Shown: positions 43,831 to 52,731 of the stretch, one piece after another
Numbering within the stretch: position 1 is the stretch's first letter
How the letters are laid out: each line of letters starts with the position of its first letter
Position numbers and translations under genes: made by a program
Source of the DNA: Saccharopolyspora thermophila
GTDB lineage: Bacteria > Actinomycetota > Actinomycetes > Mycobacteriales > Pseudonocardiaceae
NCBI RefSeq assembly: GCF_014646075.1
Contig: NZ_BMMT01000006.1
Coordinates: 186,001 to 250,000 of the forward strand
Direction of reading: 5' to 3'
Length of the DNA: 64,000 nt
The notes under the pieces: generated by a model
Told to the model about the DNA's origin: nothing
The model's input: only the letters and a program-made list of their open reading frames with translations
Databases searched by the model: none

Positions 43831-45563
43831 CTGTCCTCGTCCTTTCCGTTCCCGGCGAGCACCTCGCCGATCCGGTTCAGCGCCAGCGCCAGCGACGTCG
43901 CCCCCGGGTCGGGGGTGCCGACGCTGCGTTCGGCCAGCGGCCGCGCCCGGCCCGTGCGGGGCCGCAGCTGCGCGGTGTGCTCGGCGGCCTTCGTCGCCGC
44001 CTTCGCGGCCTGCCGCCACGCGTCCCGGCCGCTGGCGCCGGCGTCCACCGCGCCGCGCAGTTCCGCCACGAACGGCACCAGCGCATCCACCAACGTCTTG
44101 TCGCCGACCTCCGCGCGCCCCAGTCGCTGCACGGCTGCCAGCGCCGCCGACGCGCCGGCGGCCAGGTCGCCCGCCAGGGCCGCCCGGTGATCGGGCAGCT
44201 GGTCGCCGAACGACCGCAACGCCGCACCCCACAGGGCACCGGACGTGCCGCCCGCCTTGGCCGCCCACGCGTCGCCCGCCGCCAGCAGCACCGCCGCCGG
44301 GCCGACGCCCCTGGCCGCGGCTTCCTCGGCCGCTGCCACCGCGGCCGCGCTGCCACGCGTCATGCCGCGGCCGTGGTCGCCGTCACCGGCAATGGCGTCC
44401 AGGCGACCGAGTTCCTCCTCCTGCTCCGCCAGCAGATCCGCCACCGCGCGTAGGGACCGCAGCACCAGCGCCGCCGTCGCCTGCCCCTCCGGCGGGGCCA
44501 CCACGGTGACCTGCTCCACGGCCGGCGGCTGGTGGTCCACATCGGACTCATCCGGTTCGGCGGCCGCCACCGTGCCCCTGCGGTAGGCGGGCGTGTCGGC
44601 CGGGGCCCGCCACAGCCGCTCCAACTCCGGGTCCAGCCAGGTCAGCGTCAGCGAGCAGCCGGCCATGTCGAGGCTGGTCACCAGCTCGCCGACCTCGGGG
44701 GCAACGACCTCCAGCCCGGCGTCGGCCAGCAGCCGCGACACCGTGCCCCAGACCACGAACAGCTCCTCGTACTTGGTGGCCCCGAGGCCGTTGAGGATGG
44801 CGGTCACCCGCCGCGAATCCGCCTCTGGTGCCTCCGCGAGCAGCCCGTCGACCAGGATCTTCGCCAGCTCCGCCGCAGCGGGCAGGTCCCGCTCGGACAC
44901 GCCCGGTTCGCCGTGGATGCCCAGGCCCAGCCCCATCCGGCCGTCCGGCACCTCGAACAGCGGGTGGTCCTGGCCGGGCAGCGTGCAGCCGTCAAAGGCC
45001 ACGCCCAGGCTGCGGGTGCGGGCGTTGGCGTGCTCGGCGACGCGCACCACCTCGTCGAAGGAGTAGCCCTCCTCCGCGGCCGCCGAGGCGACCTTGAACA
45101 CCACGAAGTCGCCGACCACGCCGCGGCGCTTGTGCTGCTCGGCGGCCGGGGCGCTGGCCACGTCGTCGGTGACCACCACGTTGTGCGCGCGGATGCCGTC
45201 GCGCTCCAGCCGCTCCACGGCCAGGCCGAAGTTCATGTTGTCCCCGGCGTAGTTGCCGAAGGAGAACACCACCCCGGCCCCCCGGTCGGCGGCCCGACCC
45301 ACCGAGTAGGCGTCCTTGGCCGACGGAGAGGTGAAGATGTTGCCGATCACCGCGCCGTCGGCGAAACCCGGCCCGACCACCCCGCAGAACGCCGGGTAGT
45401 GGCCGGACCCGCCGCCGGTGACCACGGCGACCTTGCCGCGCCGCGCGGGCCTGGCGCGCACCACGCCGCCCGGCACCTGCCGGACGTACTCGGGGTGGGC
45501 CGCCACGAAACCGGTCACCATGTCCTCGGTGAACGACGCCGGGTCGTTGTACAGCCGCGTCAT
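43827..45563 (-). CDS. single-chain dihydroxyacetone/erythrulose kinase (DhaK-DhaL fusion)
   Basis: A 578-residue ATP-dependent ketose kinase. The DhaK part (about 1-330) has [13 protein letters not shown] and GIHGEPG, whose His forms a hemiaminal with the substrate. The DhaL part (about 370-578) has [11 protein letters not shown] for Mg-ATP. Paired with an RpiB-type isomerase, this class acts as D- or L-erythrulose kinase rather than a glycerol-pathway enzyme. It overlaps the isomerase gene by GTGA and lies 22 bases after the FGGY kinase. Confidence 0.92.
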   Translation of the reverse strand: MTRLYNDPASFTEDMVTGFVAAHPEYVRQVPGGVVRARPARRGKVAVVTGGGSGHYPAFCGVVGPGFADGAVIGNIFTSPSAKDAYSVGRAADRGAGVVFSFGNYAGDNMNFGLAVERLERDGIRAHNVVVTDDVASAPAAEQHKRRGVVGDFVVFKVASAAAEEGYSFDEVVRVAEHANARTRSLGVAFDGCTLPGQDHPLFEVPDGRMGLGLGIHGEPGVSERDLPAAAELAKILVDGLLAEAPEADSRRVTAILNGLGATKYEELFVVWGTVSRLLADAGLEVVAPEVGELVTSLDMAGCSLTLTWLDPELERLWRAPADTPAYRRGTVAAAEPDESDVDHQPPAVEQVTVVAPPEGQATAALVLRSLRAVADLLAEQEEELGRLDAIAGDGDHGRGMTRGSAAAVAAAEEAAARGVGPAAVLLAAGDAWAAKAGGTSGALWGAALRSFGDQLPDHRAALAGDLAAGASAALAAVQRLGRAEVGDKTLVDALVPFVAELRGAVDAGASGRDAWRQAAKAATKAAEHTAQLRPRTGRARPLAERSVGTPDPGATSLALALNRIGEVLAGNGKDEDR

Positions 45564-45585
45564 CTCAAGCTCCTTGTCGGGGAAG

Positions 45586-47049
45586 TCAGGACGTCGCGCC
45601 CCAGTGCGGGCGGGCCCGGTCGATCGAGGCCAGGTAGGCGCGGTAGCCGCGCTCGTAGAACTCCACGGCGTCCGGGTGCGGCACCACGGTGCGCCGCGCG
45701 GCGGCCCACTGCTCGCGGTCCACCGGCTCGCCCAGCGAATCCCAGGCGGTCATGGCCGCGCCGCGCGCGCCCACGCCCACCTCGTGCGGCACATACAGCG
45801 GGCGGCCCAGCACGTCGGCGAAGATCTGGCTCCACGCCGCCGACCGCGCCCCGCCGCCGCACGCCGACACCGCACCGGTCAGGCCCGCGGTCTCCAGGTT
45901 GTGCCGGGCGGCGTAGGCAACCGCCTCGCACATCGCCCGCACCAGGTCGGCCTGGGTGGTTTCCAGCGACAGCCCGGTGAACTGGCCGCGGGCGCGCGGG
46001 TCGACGAACGGGGCGCGTTCCCCGGAACCGGACAGGAACGACAGCGCCGACACCCCGTTCGCGCCGGGCCTGCTGGCGGCCAGCAGCGACTCCAACTGGT
46101 CGATTCCGGCGCCGACCATGGCCAGCACCCAGTCGAGGTTGGCGGTGCCGACCATCGCGGGCATCACCCGCAGGTAGCGGTCCGCCAGCGGGGTGGCCAG
46201 CCACATGCCCGCGACCTCCCCGTCGGGGTCGATGGCGACGTCGTCGCGCAGGACCTGGCAGCCCAGCGTCGTGCCGATCACCAGCGCGCCGTCGCCGACC
46301 TCGCTGACGCCGGAACCGAAGGCGCACGCGGGCAGGTCGAACGGGCCCGCGGACACCGGCAGCCCAGCGGGCAGGCCGAGTGCCTTGGCGCTGCCGCCGT
46401 CCAGCGCGAACAGCTTGCCCGGCGGTGCGGGCTCGGCCAGCAGCCTGCGGTGCTCGGCCACACCGCACGCCTGCAGAGCCTCCTGCGAGTAGCTGCGGGT
46501 CGGCACGTCCAGGAACGGCAGCGACGCGTCGGAGGCGTCCACGGTGATCTCACCGGTGAAGCGCTGCACGATGGCGTCCACGCAGTACCCGGCGACGGCC
46601 GCACGCTCCAGGCGCTCCGGGGCATGCTCGGACAGGTGCGCCAGCAGCGGACCGGCCGAGCCGGGGAACATCCCCGAGCCGGTCAGCCGGTACACCTGCC
46701 GCTGCACCCCGGTCCGGCCCCACCGGTCCAGCACGTCGGCGGCGCGGGCGTCCAGCCAGGAGATCGCCGGGCCCACCTGCCGGCCCTGGTGGTCGCGCAG
46801 CCACAGCCCGTCGCCCTGGCCGGTGATGGCCAGCGCCTCCACCGGCACCCCGGCGCGGTCGGCCGCTTCGGCGACCTTTCGGACCACGTGGACCACCGAG
46901 CCGATGACCTCGTCGAGGTCCTGCTCCACCCGCCCGCCGGGCAAGCGGTGCAGGGTGCTGCGCATGCTGTGGGTGACCAGCGCGGAGCCGTCACGGTTCA
47001 GCAGCGACGCCTTGGTCACCGACGTGCCGACGTCGACCCCGATGATCAT
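45586..47049 (-). CDS. FGGY-family carbohydrate kinase
   Basis: A 487-residue sugar/polyol kinase. The N-terminal ATPase strand is GVDVGTSVTKASLL, the substrate-side segment TGQGDGLWL and the C-terminal ACGGGARSAAW are typical of FGGY kinases. Relatives include xylulokinase and erythritol kinase (EryA); specificity cannot be read. It overlaps the dehydrogenase stop by ATGA. Having two kinases of unrelated folds in one operon suggests two entry substrates. Confidence 0.9.
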   Translation of the reverse strand: MIIGVDVGTSVTKASLLNRDGSALVTHSMRSTLHRLPGGRVEQDLDEVIGSVVHVVRKVAEAADRAGVPVEALAITGQGDGLWLRDHQGRQVGPAISWLDARAADVLDRWGRTGVQRQVYRLTGSGMFPGSAGPLLAHLSEHAPERLERAAVAGYCVDAIVQRFTGEITVDASDASLPFLDVPTRSYSQEALQACGVAEHRRLLAEPAPPGKLFALDGGSAKALGLPAGLPVSAGPFDLPACAFGSGVSEVGDGALVIGTTLGCQVLRDDVAIDPDGEVAGMWLATPLADRYLRVMPAMVGTANLDWVLAMVGAGIDQLESLLAASRPGANGVSALSFLSGSGERAPFVDPRARGQFTGLSLETTQADLVRAMCEAVAYAARHNLETAGLTGAVSACGGGARSAAWSQIFADVLGRPLYVPHEVGVGARGAAMTAWDSLGEPVDREQWAAARRTVVPHPDAVEFYERGYRAYLASIDRARPHWGATS

Positions 47050-48104
47050 GGCCGCAGACCTTCGAACCGGGCGAGCACGTCCGGGTTGGCCACGAAGCGC
47101 GGCCGCTGCCCGGCAAGGAACCGGGCCACCTCACCGGCGACGATCTCGGCGGCGCGGTGCGCGGTCTGCCGGGTGGCGCCGGCCAGGTGCGGGGTGGTGA
47201 TGACGTTCGGCGCGTCGAACAGCGGCCAGTCGCGCGGCGGGGGTTCGATGTCGTAGACGTCGACCGCCAGCGCTCCCAGGCGACCGGACCTGAGCAGCTC
47301 CGGCAGCGGCGCGTAGTCGAGCAGGCCGCCGCGCGCGGAGTTGACCAGCACGGCCCCTTCCGGCAGCAGCTTGAGGTTGTCGGCGTTGAGCAGGTGCCTG
47401 GTTTCCGGGGTCAGGCGCGCGTGCAGGCTGACCACCGAGCTGCGGCGCAGCAGGGTCTCCAGATCGACCAGCTCCACGCCGTCGCGGGCGGCGTCCTCGG
47501 GGTTGGCGAACGGGTCGGACACCAGCACGTGCGAGCCGAAGGCGCGCAGCACCCGGGCGACGATTGTGCCGATCGCGCCGTAGCCGACGAGGCCGACCGT
47601 GGCGCCTTCCAGCTCGATCCCGGCGTTGTCGTAGGAGTAGTAGTCGCCGCGCCAGTTGCCCGCCTTCAACTCGGCGTCGGAGCCGGGGATGCGGCGAAGC
47701 GCGGCGAGGATCAGGCCGACGGCGAACTCGGCGGCGGCCGCGGCGTTGCGCCCCGGCGCGTAGCTGACGATCACACCGTTGTCGGTGGCGGCCGCCAGGT
47801 CGACGTTCACCGGGCCACCGCGGCAGACGCCGACGAACCTCAGCTGCGGGCTGGCGTTGAGCACGTCAGCGGTGAACGGGGCCATCTGGGTGGCCACGAT
47901 CTCCGCCCCGCCCAGCGCGTCGAGCAGCTGCTGCTCGGTGCCGCTGGCCTCCTGCACGTTGCCGACCGGCCCGAACGGCTCCACCGGCCACGGCAGCTGC
48001 AGCGTGCTGAACTCCAGGTCGTGCTCACCGGCGCTGCGGCGCAGCGCGTCGACGAACACCTCGGGCGCGACGAAGTGGTCTCCTGCGGCGAGAACCTTGG
48101 TCAT
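47046..48104 (-). CDS. D-isomer-specific 2-hydroxyacid dehydrogenase family protein
   Basis: A 352-residue NAD(P)-dependent oxidoreductase. The nucleotide motif is VGLVGYGAIGTIVARVL, the substrate Arg is probably in VGVCRGGPVNVDL, and the catalytic His is in TTPHLAGATRQT. It would oxidise or reduce a 2-hydroxyacid, or a related hydroxy compound, made in this pathway. It follows the HAD gene by 78 bases and overlaps the FGGY kinase. GGAG lies 9 bases before the ATG at 48104. Confidence 0.9.
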   Translation of the reverse strand: MTKVLAAGDHFVAPEVFVDALRRSAGEHDLEFSTLQLPWPVEPFGPVGNVQEASGTEQQLLDALGGAEIVATQMAPFTADVLNASPQLRFVGVCRGGPVNVDLAAATDNGVIVSYAPGRNAAAAAEFAVGLILAALRRIPGSDAELKAGNWRGDYYSYDNAGIELEGATVGLVGYGAIGTIVARVLRAFGSHVLVSDPFANPEDAARDGVELVDLETLLRRSSVVSLHARLTPETRHLLNADNLKLLPEGAVLVNSARGGLLDYAPLPELLRSGRLGALAVDVYDIEPPPRDWPLFDAPNVITTPHLAGATRQTAHRAAEIVAGEVARFLAGQRPRFVANPDVLARFEGLRP

Positions 48105-48182
48105 GTCTGCGGACTCCTCTGTCACGTGTCACCGCCGGTGCGGGGCGGGGAAGAAGGGCCTTTCTCGTGCGGCGGCGTGCCG

Positions 48183-48881
48183 TCAGCTGCCGACCGGTTC
48201 GGGCAGTGCACCCACCAGGCGCAGCCGCACGTCGTCGAGGTTGGCGGCGACGTAGCTGGCCTGGGCCAGCGCGTCCTCGGCCGGGGGGTAGTCGGAGTTG
48301 GGAATGGCCACCACAGTCATCCCCGCTGCGGCCGCGGCGCGCAACCCGTTACTGGAGTCCTCGACCGCCAGGCAGTGCCGCGGGTCCTCGCCGAGCTTGT
48401 CGGCGGCCGACAGGTACACGTCCGGACTGGGCTTGCCCTTGGCAACCTCGGCGCTGGAGACCGTGGCGGTGAAGTGCCGGATGAGCCCGTGGCGGTCCAA
48501 CACGGCGTCGATCAGCCGGCGGGGCGCGGAGGACGCGAGGGCGATCGGGGCCCGCGCGGCGACCTCGGTGACCATGCGTTCGGCGCCGGGCAGCAGTTCG
48601 ATCTCGCCGCCGTCGAGGGCGGCGATCATGTCGTCGACCACGATCCGCTCGGTCTCGGCGGCGGTCTCGGCGGCGCCGCTGAACTCGGCGAGGAAGGCCG
48701 ACCACTCCGGGGCGCTCATGCCCTGCACCTGGCGGGTCTGCGCGGCGGTCCAGGTGCGGCCCCGGGCAGCGGCGAACCTGGCCCACATCCGCTCCCACAG
48801 GTGCTCGCTTTCGACCAGGACGCCGTCCATGTCGAACACGACCGCGCGGTGGGTGTCGTTCGGCCCCTCGGACTGGGTCAT
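48183..48881 (-). CDS. HAD-superfamily phosphatase/phosphoglucomutase-like
   Basis: A 232-residue HAD hydrolase with cap. Motif I is FDMDGVLVES, motif II is LASSAP, motif III Lys is in KGKPSPDVYL and motif IV is AVEDSSNG. It would dephosphorylate a sugar or polyol phosphate or isomerise a sugar phosphate. It is the first gene of the polyol operon, 37 bases from the operator dyad. GGGAGGT before the ATG at 48881 fixes the start over the upstream 48899. Confidence 0.9.
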   Translation of the reverse strand: MTQSEGPNDTHRAVVFDMDGVLVESEHLWERMWARFAAARGRTWTAAQTRQVQGMSAPEWSAFLAEFSGAAETAAETERIVVDDMIAALDGGEIELLPGAERMVTEVAARAPIALASSAPRRLIDAVLDRHGLIRHFTATVSSAEVAKGKPSPDVYLSAADKLGEDPRHCLAVEDSSNGLRAAAAAGMTVVAIPNSDYPPAEDALAQASYVAANLDDVRLRLVGALPEPVGS

Positions 48882-48914
48882 CTCATTACCTCCCGCCACT
48901 CACTGACGGCGCTA

Positions 48915-48943
48915 AAATTAACATGATCAACGTTAATTGTCAC
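48915..48943 (-). promoter_or_regulatory. polyol operon promoter with DeoR operator
   Basis: On the minus strand GTGACA (48943-48938) and TAATTT (48920-48915) are 17 bp apart. The dyad TTAAC-N9-GTTAA (48918-48936) covers the spacer and -10. The same dyad lies before the permease gene at 49906-49924, so one repressor should control both. Confidence 0.75.
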
Positions 48944-49016
48944 CCTCCATTTGATAGTTCGTGCTCACGTGGGGTGTCCGGCACCGCCGCGGCGGAGCAC
49001 GGGGCAAGATGACCCC

Positions 49017-49805
49017 ATGGCGTCCGCACCGAAGAAGCAGTCCCCCCGGCTCCTGCGACAGCAGAAGATCGTCGATCACGTCGTCGCGCAGGGCTTCGCC
49101 AGCGCCGCGGAGCTGGCCGAGCTGACCGGGGTCAGCCTGATGACGGTGCACCGCGACCTGGACGACCTGGTCACCCGCGGCCTGCTGCGCAAGTTCCACG
49201 GCGGCGTCTCCGCCCAGCCGTCCACGGTGTTCGAGAGCAGCTCGGACTTCCGGCTGCACACCCACACCGCCGAGAAGGAGGCGCTGGCCAAGGTGGCGCT
49301 GGAGTTCATCACGCCCGGTCAGTCGGTGATGCTGGACGACTCCACCACCGCGCTCGCGCTGGCCCGGCTGCTGCCGGACGTCGGCCCGCTGACCGTGGTC
49401 AGCAACTACCGGCAGGTGCAGGAGACGCTGCGGGACGTGCCCGACATCCGGCTGATCGGTTTGGGCGGCGAGTACTCCCGCACGCACGACTCCTACCTGG
49501 GGTTGCCCTGCCAGGAGATGATCAGCACCTTCTCGGTGGACATCGTGTTCCTGTCCACCTCGGCGATGAACGCGCGGCTGACCTACCACCAGGAGCAGGA
49601 GATCGTGCTGGTCAAGCGGGCGATGCTGGCCAGCGCGACGACAAAGGTGCTGATGATGGACGCCAGCAAGGTGGCGCGGTCGGCGCTGCACCAGTTCGCG
49701 CCGGTCAGCGCGTTCGACCACGTGCTGCTGGCCGGCGAGCTCGACCCGGCCCTGATCGAGGAGATGCGCGAGCAGACCGACGTCCGCGTCGCCCCCATGG
49801 ACTGA
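49017..49805 (+). CDS. DeoR-family transcriptional regulator
   Basis: A 262-residue regulator. The N-terminal winged helix (about 14-65) contains FASAAELAELTGVSLMTVHRD. The C-terminal DeoRC sensor domain contains LDDSTTALALARLL and GLGGEYSRTHDSYLG, which bind sugar phosphates in the family. It is divergent from the six-gene operon and followed by the permease. It almost certainly binds the TTAAC-N9-GTTAA sites on both sides. Start is the ATG at 49017. Confidence 0.92.
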   Translation: MASAPKKQSPRLLRQQKIVDHVVAQGFASAAELAELTGVSLMTVHRDLDDLVTRGLLRKFHGGVSAQPSTVFESSSDFRLHTHTAEKEALAKVALEFITPGQSVMLDDSTTALALARLLPDVGPLTVVSNYRQVQETLRDVPDIRLIGLGGEYSRTHDSYLGLPCQEMISTFSVDIVFLSTSAMNARLTYHQEQEIVLVKRAMLASATTKVLMMDASKVARSALHQFAPVSAFDHVLLAGELDPALIEEMREQTDVRVAPMD

Positions 49806-49905
49806 TCCGGACCCGAACGAACGCGGCGCGAGCACGTCCGCGCCGGCGGTCCGCGCTGCCCCGCACCGGCCACACCCTCGACGCGGTGATCGGATTTTCT
49901 CCAAA

Positions 49906-49924
49906 TTAACGTCTTGCGCGTTAA
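49906..49924 (+). promoter_or_regulatory. DeoR operator before the polyol permease
   Basis: TTAAC-gtcttgcgc-GTTAA has the same arms and 9-base spacing as the dyad in the polyol operon promoter. The flanking AAA on the left is also shared. Confidence 0.72.
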
Positions 49925-50011
49925 GTTGAACGGGGTGCATGATAGCCAGCACCCGTGGCCCGGACGCGTCGCGAGGACGTCACCGGGAACTTCCGATCCT
50001 TGGAGACAGTG

Positions 50012-51376
50012 ATGTCCCACCAGACCACAGCGGAGACCGAGGCGAACCGCCCGGTCAGCAGACTCGACCGCATCGGTATCCCCAGGGAGCTGTTCTGGGG
50101 CTTCGTCGCCGTGCTCATCTTCATGATCGGCGACGGCGTGGAGACCACCTTCCTCTCGGACTACCTGCAGCAACCCGAGGGCGGCGGCCTGCCCGGCGCG
50201 ACCGCGTCGTTCGCCACCGTCACGATCTACGGCGTCACCGCCATGATCGCCTCGTGGTTCTCCGGGACGCTGTCGTCGATCTGGGGTCCGCGCCGGGTGA
50301 TGTGGCTCGGTGGCGCCTGGTGGGTCGTGTTCGAGGCACTGTTTCTGTTCGTGGCGCTGCCGGCGCACAACGCGACGCTGATCGTGGCCGCCTACGGCAT
50401 CCGCGGCTTCGCCTACCCGCTGTTCGCGTTCGCGTTCCTGGTGTGGGCGCAGATCGCCAGCCCGACCAAGATGCGCGGGTCGGTCGCCGGGTGGTTCTGG
50501 TTCGCCTTCACCGGCGGTCTGCCCACGCTGGGTGCGGCCGTGGCCGCGGTCGCCATCGGCGTCTTCGGCATGACCCAGTACGGCACCCTGGTGCTGTCGC
50601 TGGTGGTGGTCACCACCGGCGTGCTCATCGGCAGCGTCGCGGTCCGCGAGGAGCACGGTCTCAAGCCGATCGCCGACGAGACGGTGGAGAACCCGCGCAG
50701 CATCAAGCGGCTCGGCGAGGGCGTGGACATCCTCTGGCGCGACCGACGCACGCTGGCCGGTGGTCTGATCCGGATCGTCAACACCGCCCCGCAGTACGGC
50801 TTCTTCGCGATGTTCCCGTTCGTGCTCGGCCCGGCCACGCCCGGCGGCGGCTTCCTCAGCGCCGCGCAGGTGGCCACCCTCGCGTCCATCAGCTACGGCG
50901 CGAACATTGCCGCGAACCTGTTCTTCGGCGTGTTCGCCGACCGCTTCGGCTGGCGGCGCACCATCACCTGGTTCGGCTGCGTGGGCTGCGCCATCGCGAC
51001 CCCGCTGTGGTACTTCGCCGCCGTGAGCACCCAGAGCTTCGCGGTGACGGCCACCTTCGGCGTCGTCTACGGCATCCTGCTGGCCGGATTCGTGCCGCTG
51101 TCGGCGCTCATGCCGTCGATGGTGGAGCCCAAGGACAAGGGTTCGGCGCTGGCGATTCTGAACTTCGGCGCCGGTGGCGCGGCGTTCGTCGGCCCGGTGG
51201 TGGTCACCATCCTGTTCCCGCTGGTCGGCGGTGCCGGGGTGGCCGTCGCGTTCAGCCTGCTGTACCTGGCCGTGGCGCTGCTGAGCCTGAAGGTCAAGGA
51301 CGCCTGCGACCCGGGTGAGCAGCGGCTCCGGGCCCGCTCGGCGAGTGCGGCGGAAACCGTCCGCACCCCGGCCTGA
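50012..51376 (+). CDS. polyol-type MFS permease (CsbX/RbtT/DalT-like)
   Basis: A 454-residue 12-helix MFS transporter. The N-terminus GIPRELFWGFVAVLIFMIGD, then GVETTFLSDYL, is the hallmark of the polyol permease subgroup that includes ribitol and arabitol transporters. It probably imports the polyol or ketose consumed by the divergent operon. GGAG lies 7 bases before the ATG at 50012. The DeoR-type dyad upstream ties its expression to the catabolic genes. Confidence 0.9.
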   Translation: MSHQTTAETEANRPVSRLDRIGIPRELFWGFVAVLIFMIGDGVETTFLSDYLQQPEGGGLPGATASFATVTIYGVTAMIASWFSGTLSSIWGPRRVMWLGGAWWVVFEALFLFVALPAHNATLIVAAYGIRGFAYPLFAFAFLVWAQIASPTKMRGSVAGWFWFAFTGGLPTLGAAVAAVAIGVFGMTQYGTLVLSLVVVTTGVLIGSVAVREEHGLKPIADETVENPRSIKRLGEGVDILWRDRRTLAGGLIRIVNTAPQYGFFAMFPFVLGPATPGGGFLSAAQVATLASISYGANIAANLFFGVFADRFGWRRTITWFGCVGCAIATPLWYFAAVSTQSFAVTATFGVVYGILLAGFVPLSALMPSMVEPKDKGSALAILNFGAGGAAFVGPVVVTILFPLVGGAGVAVAFSLLYLAVALLSLKVKDACDPGEQRLRARSASAAETVRTPA

Positions 51377-51387
51377 CCGGCCGCTGC

Positions 51388-51416
51388 GCGCCCGCGTCCG
51401 CCGTGGACGCGGGCGC
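51388..51416 (+). terminator. hairpin after the polyol permease
   Basis: A perfect 12-bp stem (GCGCCCGCGTCC 51388-51399 with GGACGCGGGCGC 51405-51416) with a 5-base loop lies 11 bases past the stop. It marks the end of the locus. Confidence 0.7.
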
Positions 51417-51455
51417 ACGCGCATCCGGCCGTCGTCGCCGAGCGCGACCAGCACG

Positions 51456-52515
51456 TCACCAGCGGTCGTGATGCCCGGGGATCCGGGCGGGCAGGACCGT
51501 CCGGCGCCCGTCGGCGAGAACCGCGATCCGCCCGTCGCCGTCGCGCACCGCCAGCACCGGTCGGTCTCCCGGTGCCACGGCCAGGGCCGGGTCGGAGGTG
51601 GCGTCGAACTCCTGCACCGCCACCACCGACCACCCGGCCCGTTCACCGAGCACGACCAGCCGTCCCATGCCGGCTTCGCGAAACGCCGCGTGCCCCGGGG
51701 CCACCGCGACCGTGCCCGCAGGCCGGTGCGGTGCCACCTCGAGCGCGAACCGGCCACTACGGCCGTGCCAGTGCAGCAACCCCGCCTCCGCCGGGGCGAA
51801 GGCGTCGATCCCCTGCTCGCCCACCAGCAGCGACACGGTGTCGTGCACCCCGGTGCCACCGAGGTCGCCCCAGGGCTGGTCGGCGTGGCGGATGCTCACC
51901 CCGCCCCGGGCGTTGCGGGCAGCCACCACGAGTCGCCCACCGGGCAGCACGGCTGCTGCCGGTGGCCCGGCTTGGGCCCCCAGCGGCGGCCAGCCCCGGC
52001 GCCTCGCGAAGATGCGCCCGACCCGGTCCTGCACGACGAGGGTCCCCGGGTCGGCGAACACCACTGATCTCGGCTCGAACCCCGGAGTGTCCACAACGGA
52101 TTTTCCGCGATCCGGACCGAGCACCAGCCGACCTCTGTCCACATGGGCGTATCGCAGGCCGTCAGGGCCGCCGGCAACCGCATTCGATCCCCACGGCCAG
52201 CGTCGGCGCATGCTCCGCAGCCAGGCCGCGTACGGTTCCCCCATGCCCACCACCGCGTCGTGCGCCGCGTAGCGCTCGAAGACCGCCCGCTTGTCCGCGA
52301 CGAGCCGCAGGGACAGGTTCGGTGGCGCGTCGGCGGTGTTGTAGTCGCGGTAGTGGATCAGCGGCGGGCCACCGCGCAGCGCCGTCGCGGCGAGACGCGC
52401 TGCCATCACGTGGTCCGGGTGATCGTGGAAGCGGCCCCGCCGCGACCAGCGCGTCGTGCCACCGCTGCAAACCGCGCTCCTCGTTGCAGCACGGCACCAC
52501 CACCGACAGGTCCAT
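51456..52515 (-). pseudogene. chimeric remnant: GT2 N-terminus joined out of frame to PIG-L deacetylase/beta-propeller
   Basis: From the ATG at 52515 the first 25 codons (MDLSVVVPCCNEERGLQRWH) are a glycosyltransferase family 2 N-terminus. Near 52440-52450 a shifted frame takes over with FHDHPDHVMAARLAATAL, typical of the middle of a PIG-L (LmbE-like) deacetylase. This frame runs on through a beta-propeller-like tail to 51456. The GT2 core and the deacetylase catalytic N-terminus (HPDDE) are absent. It looks like a deletion fusion of two neighbouring glycoconjugate genes. Confidence 0.65.
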
Positions 52516-52731
52516 GGCACATCTCATCCAGATCACGAGAACCGAAGCCGCTGCGGGCCAAAGGAATCGGCATCGACGGTAGGAGCGGCGCCACGAGCGC
52601 ACCCCTGCCGACACACCAGCGCATCCTCCGGTGGAGCGGACCCGCCGCCCGACGTCATCCGATCGGGGCCGCACCCGCCACAAGGGACACCTGCCAGCGC
52701 CCGCGCCGGACGCGGGTGGCAGGCTGGAGCC

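Noticed and set aside
43827-45563. DhaKL kinase as part of glycerol/dihydroxyacetone metabolism
   Set aside because: No glycerol dehydrogenase or PTS components are present, and the adjacent RpiB-type isomerase favours a tetrulose substrate.
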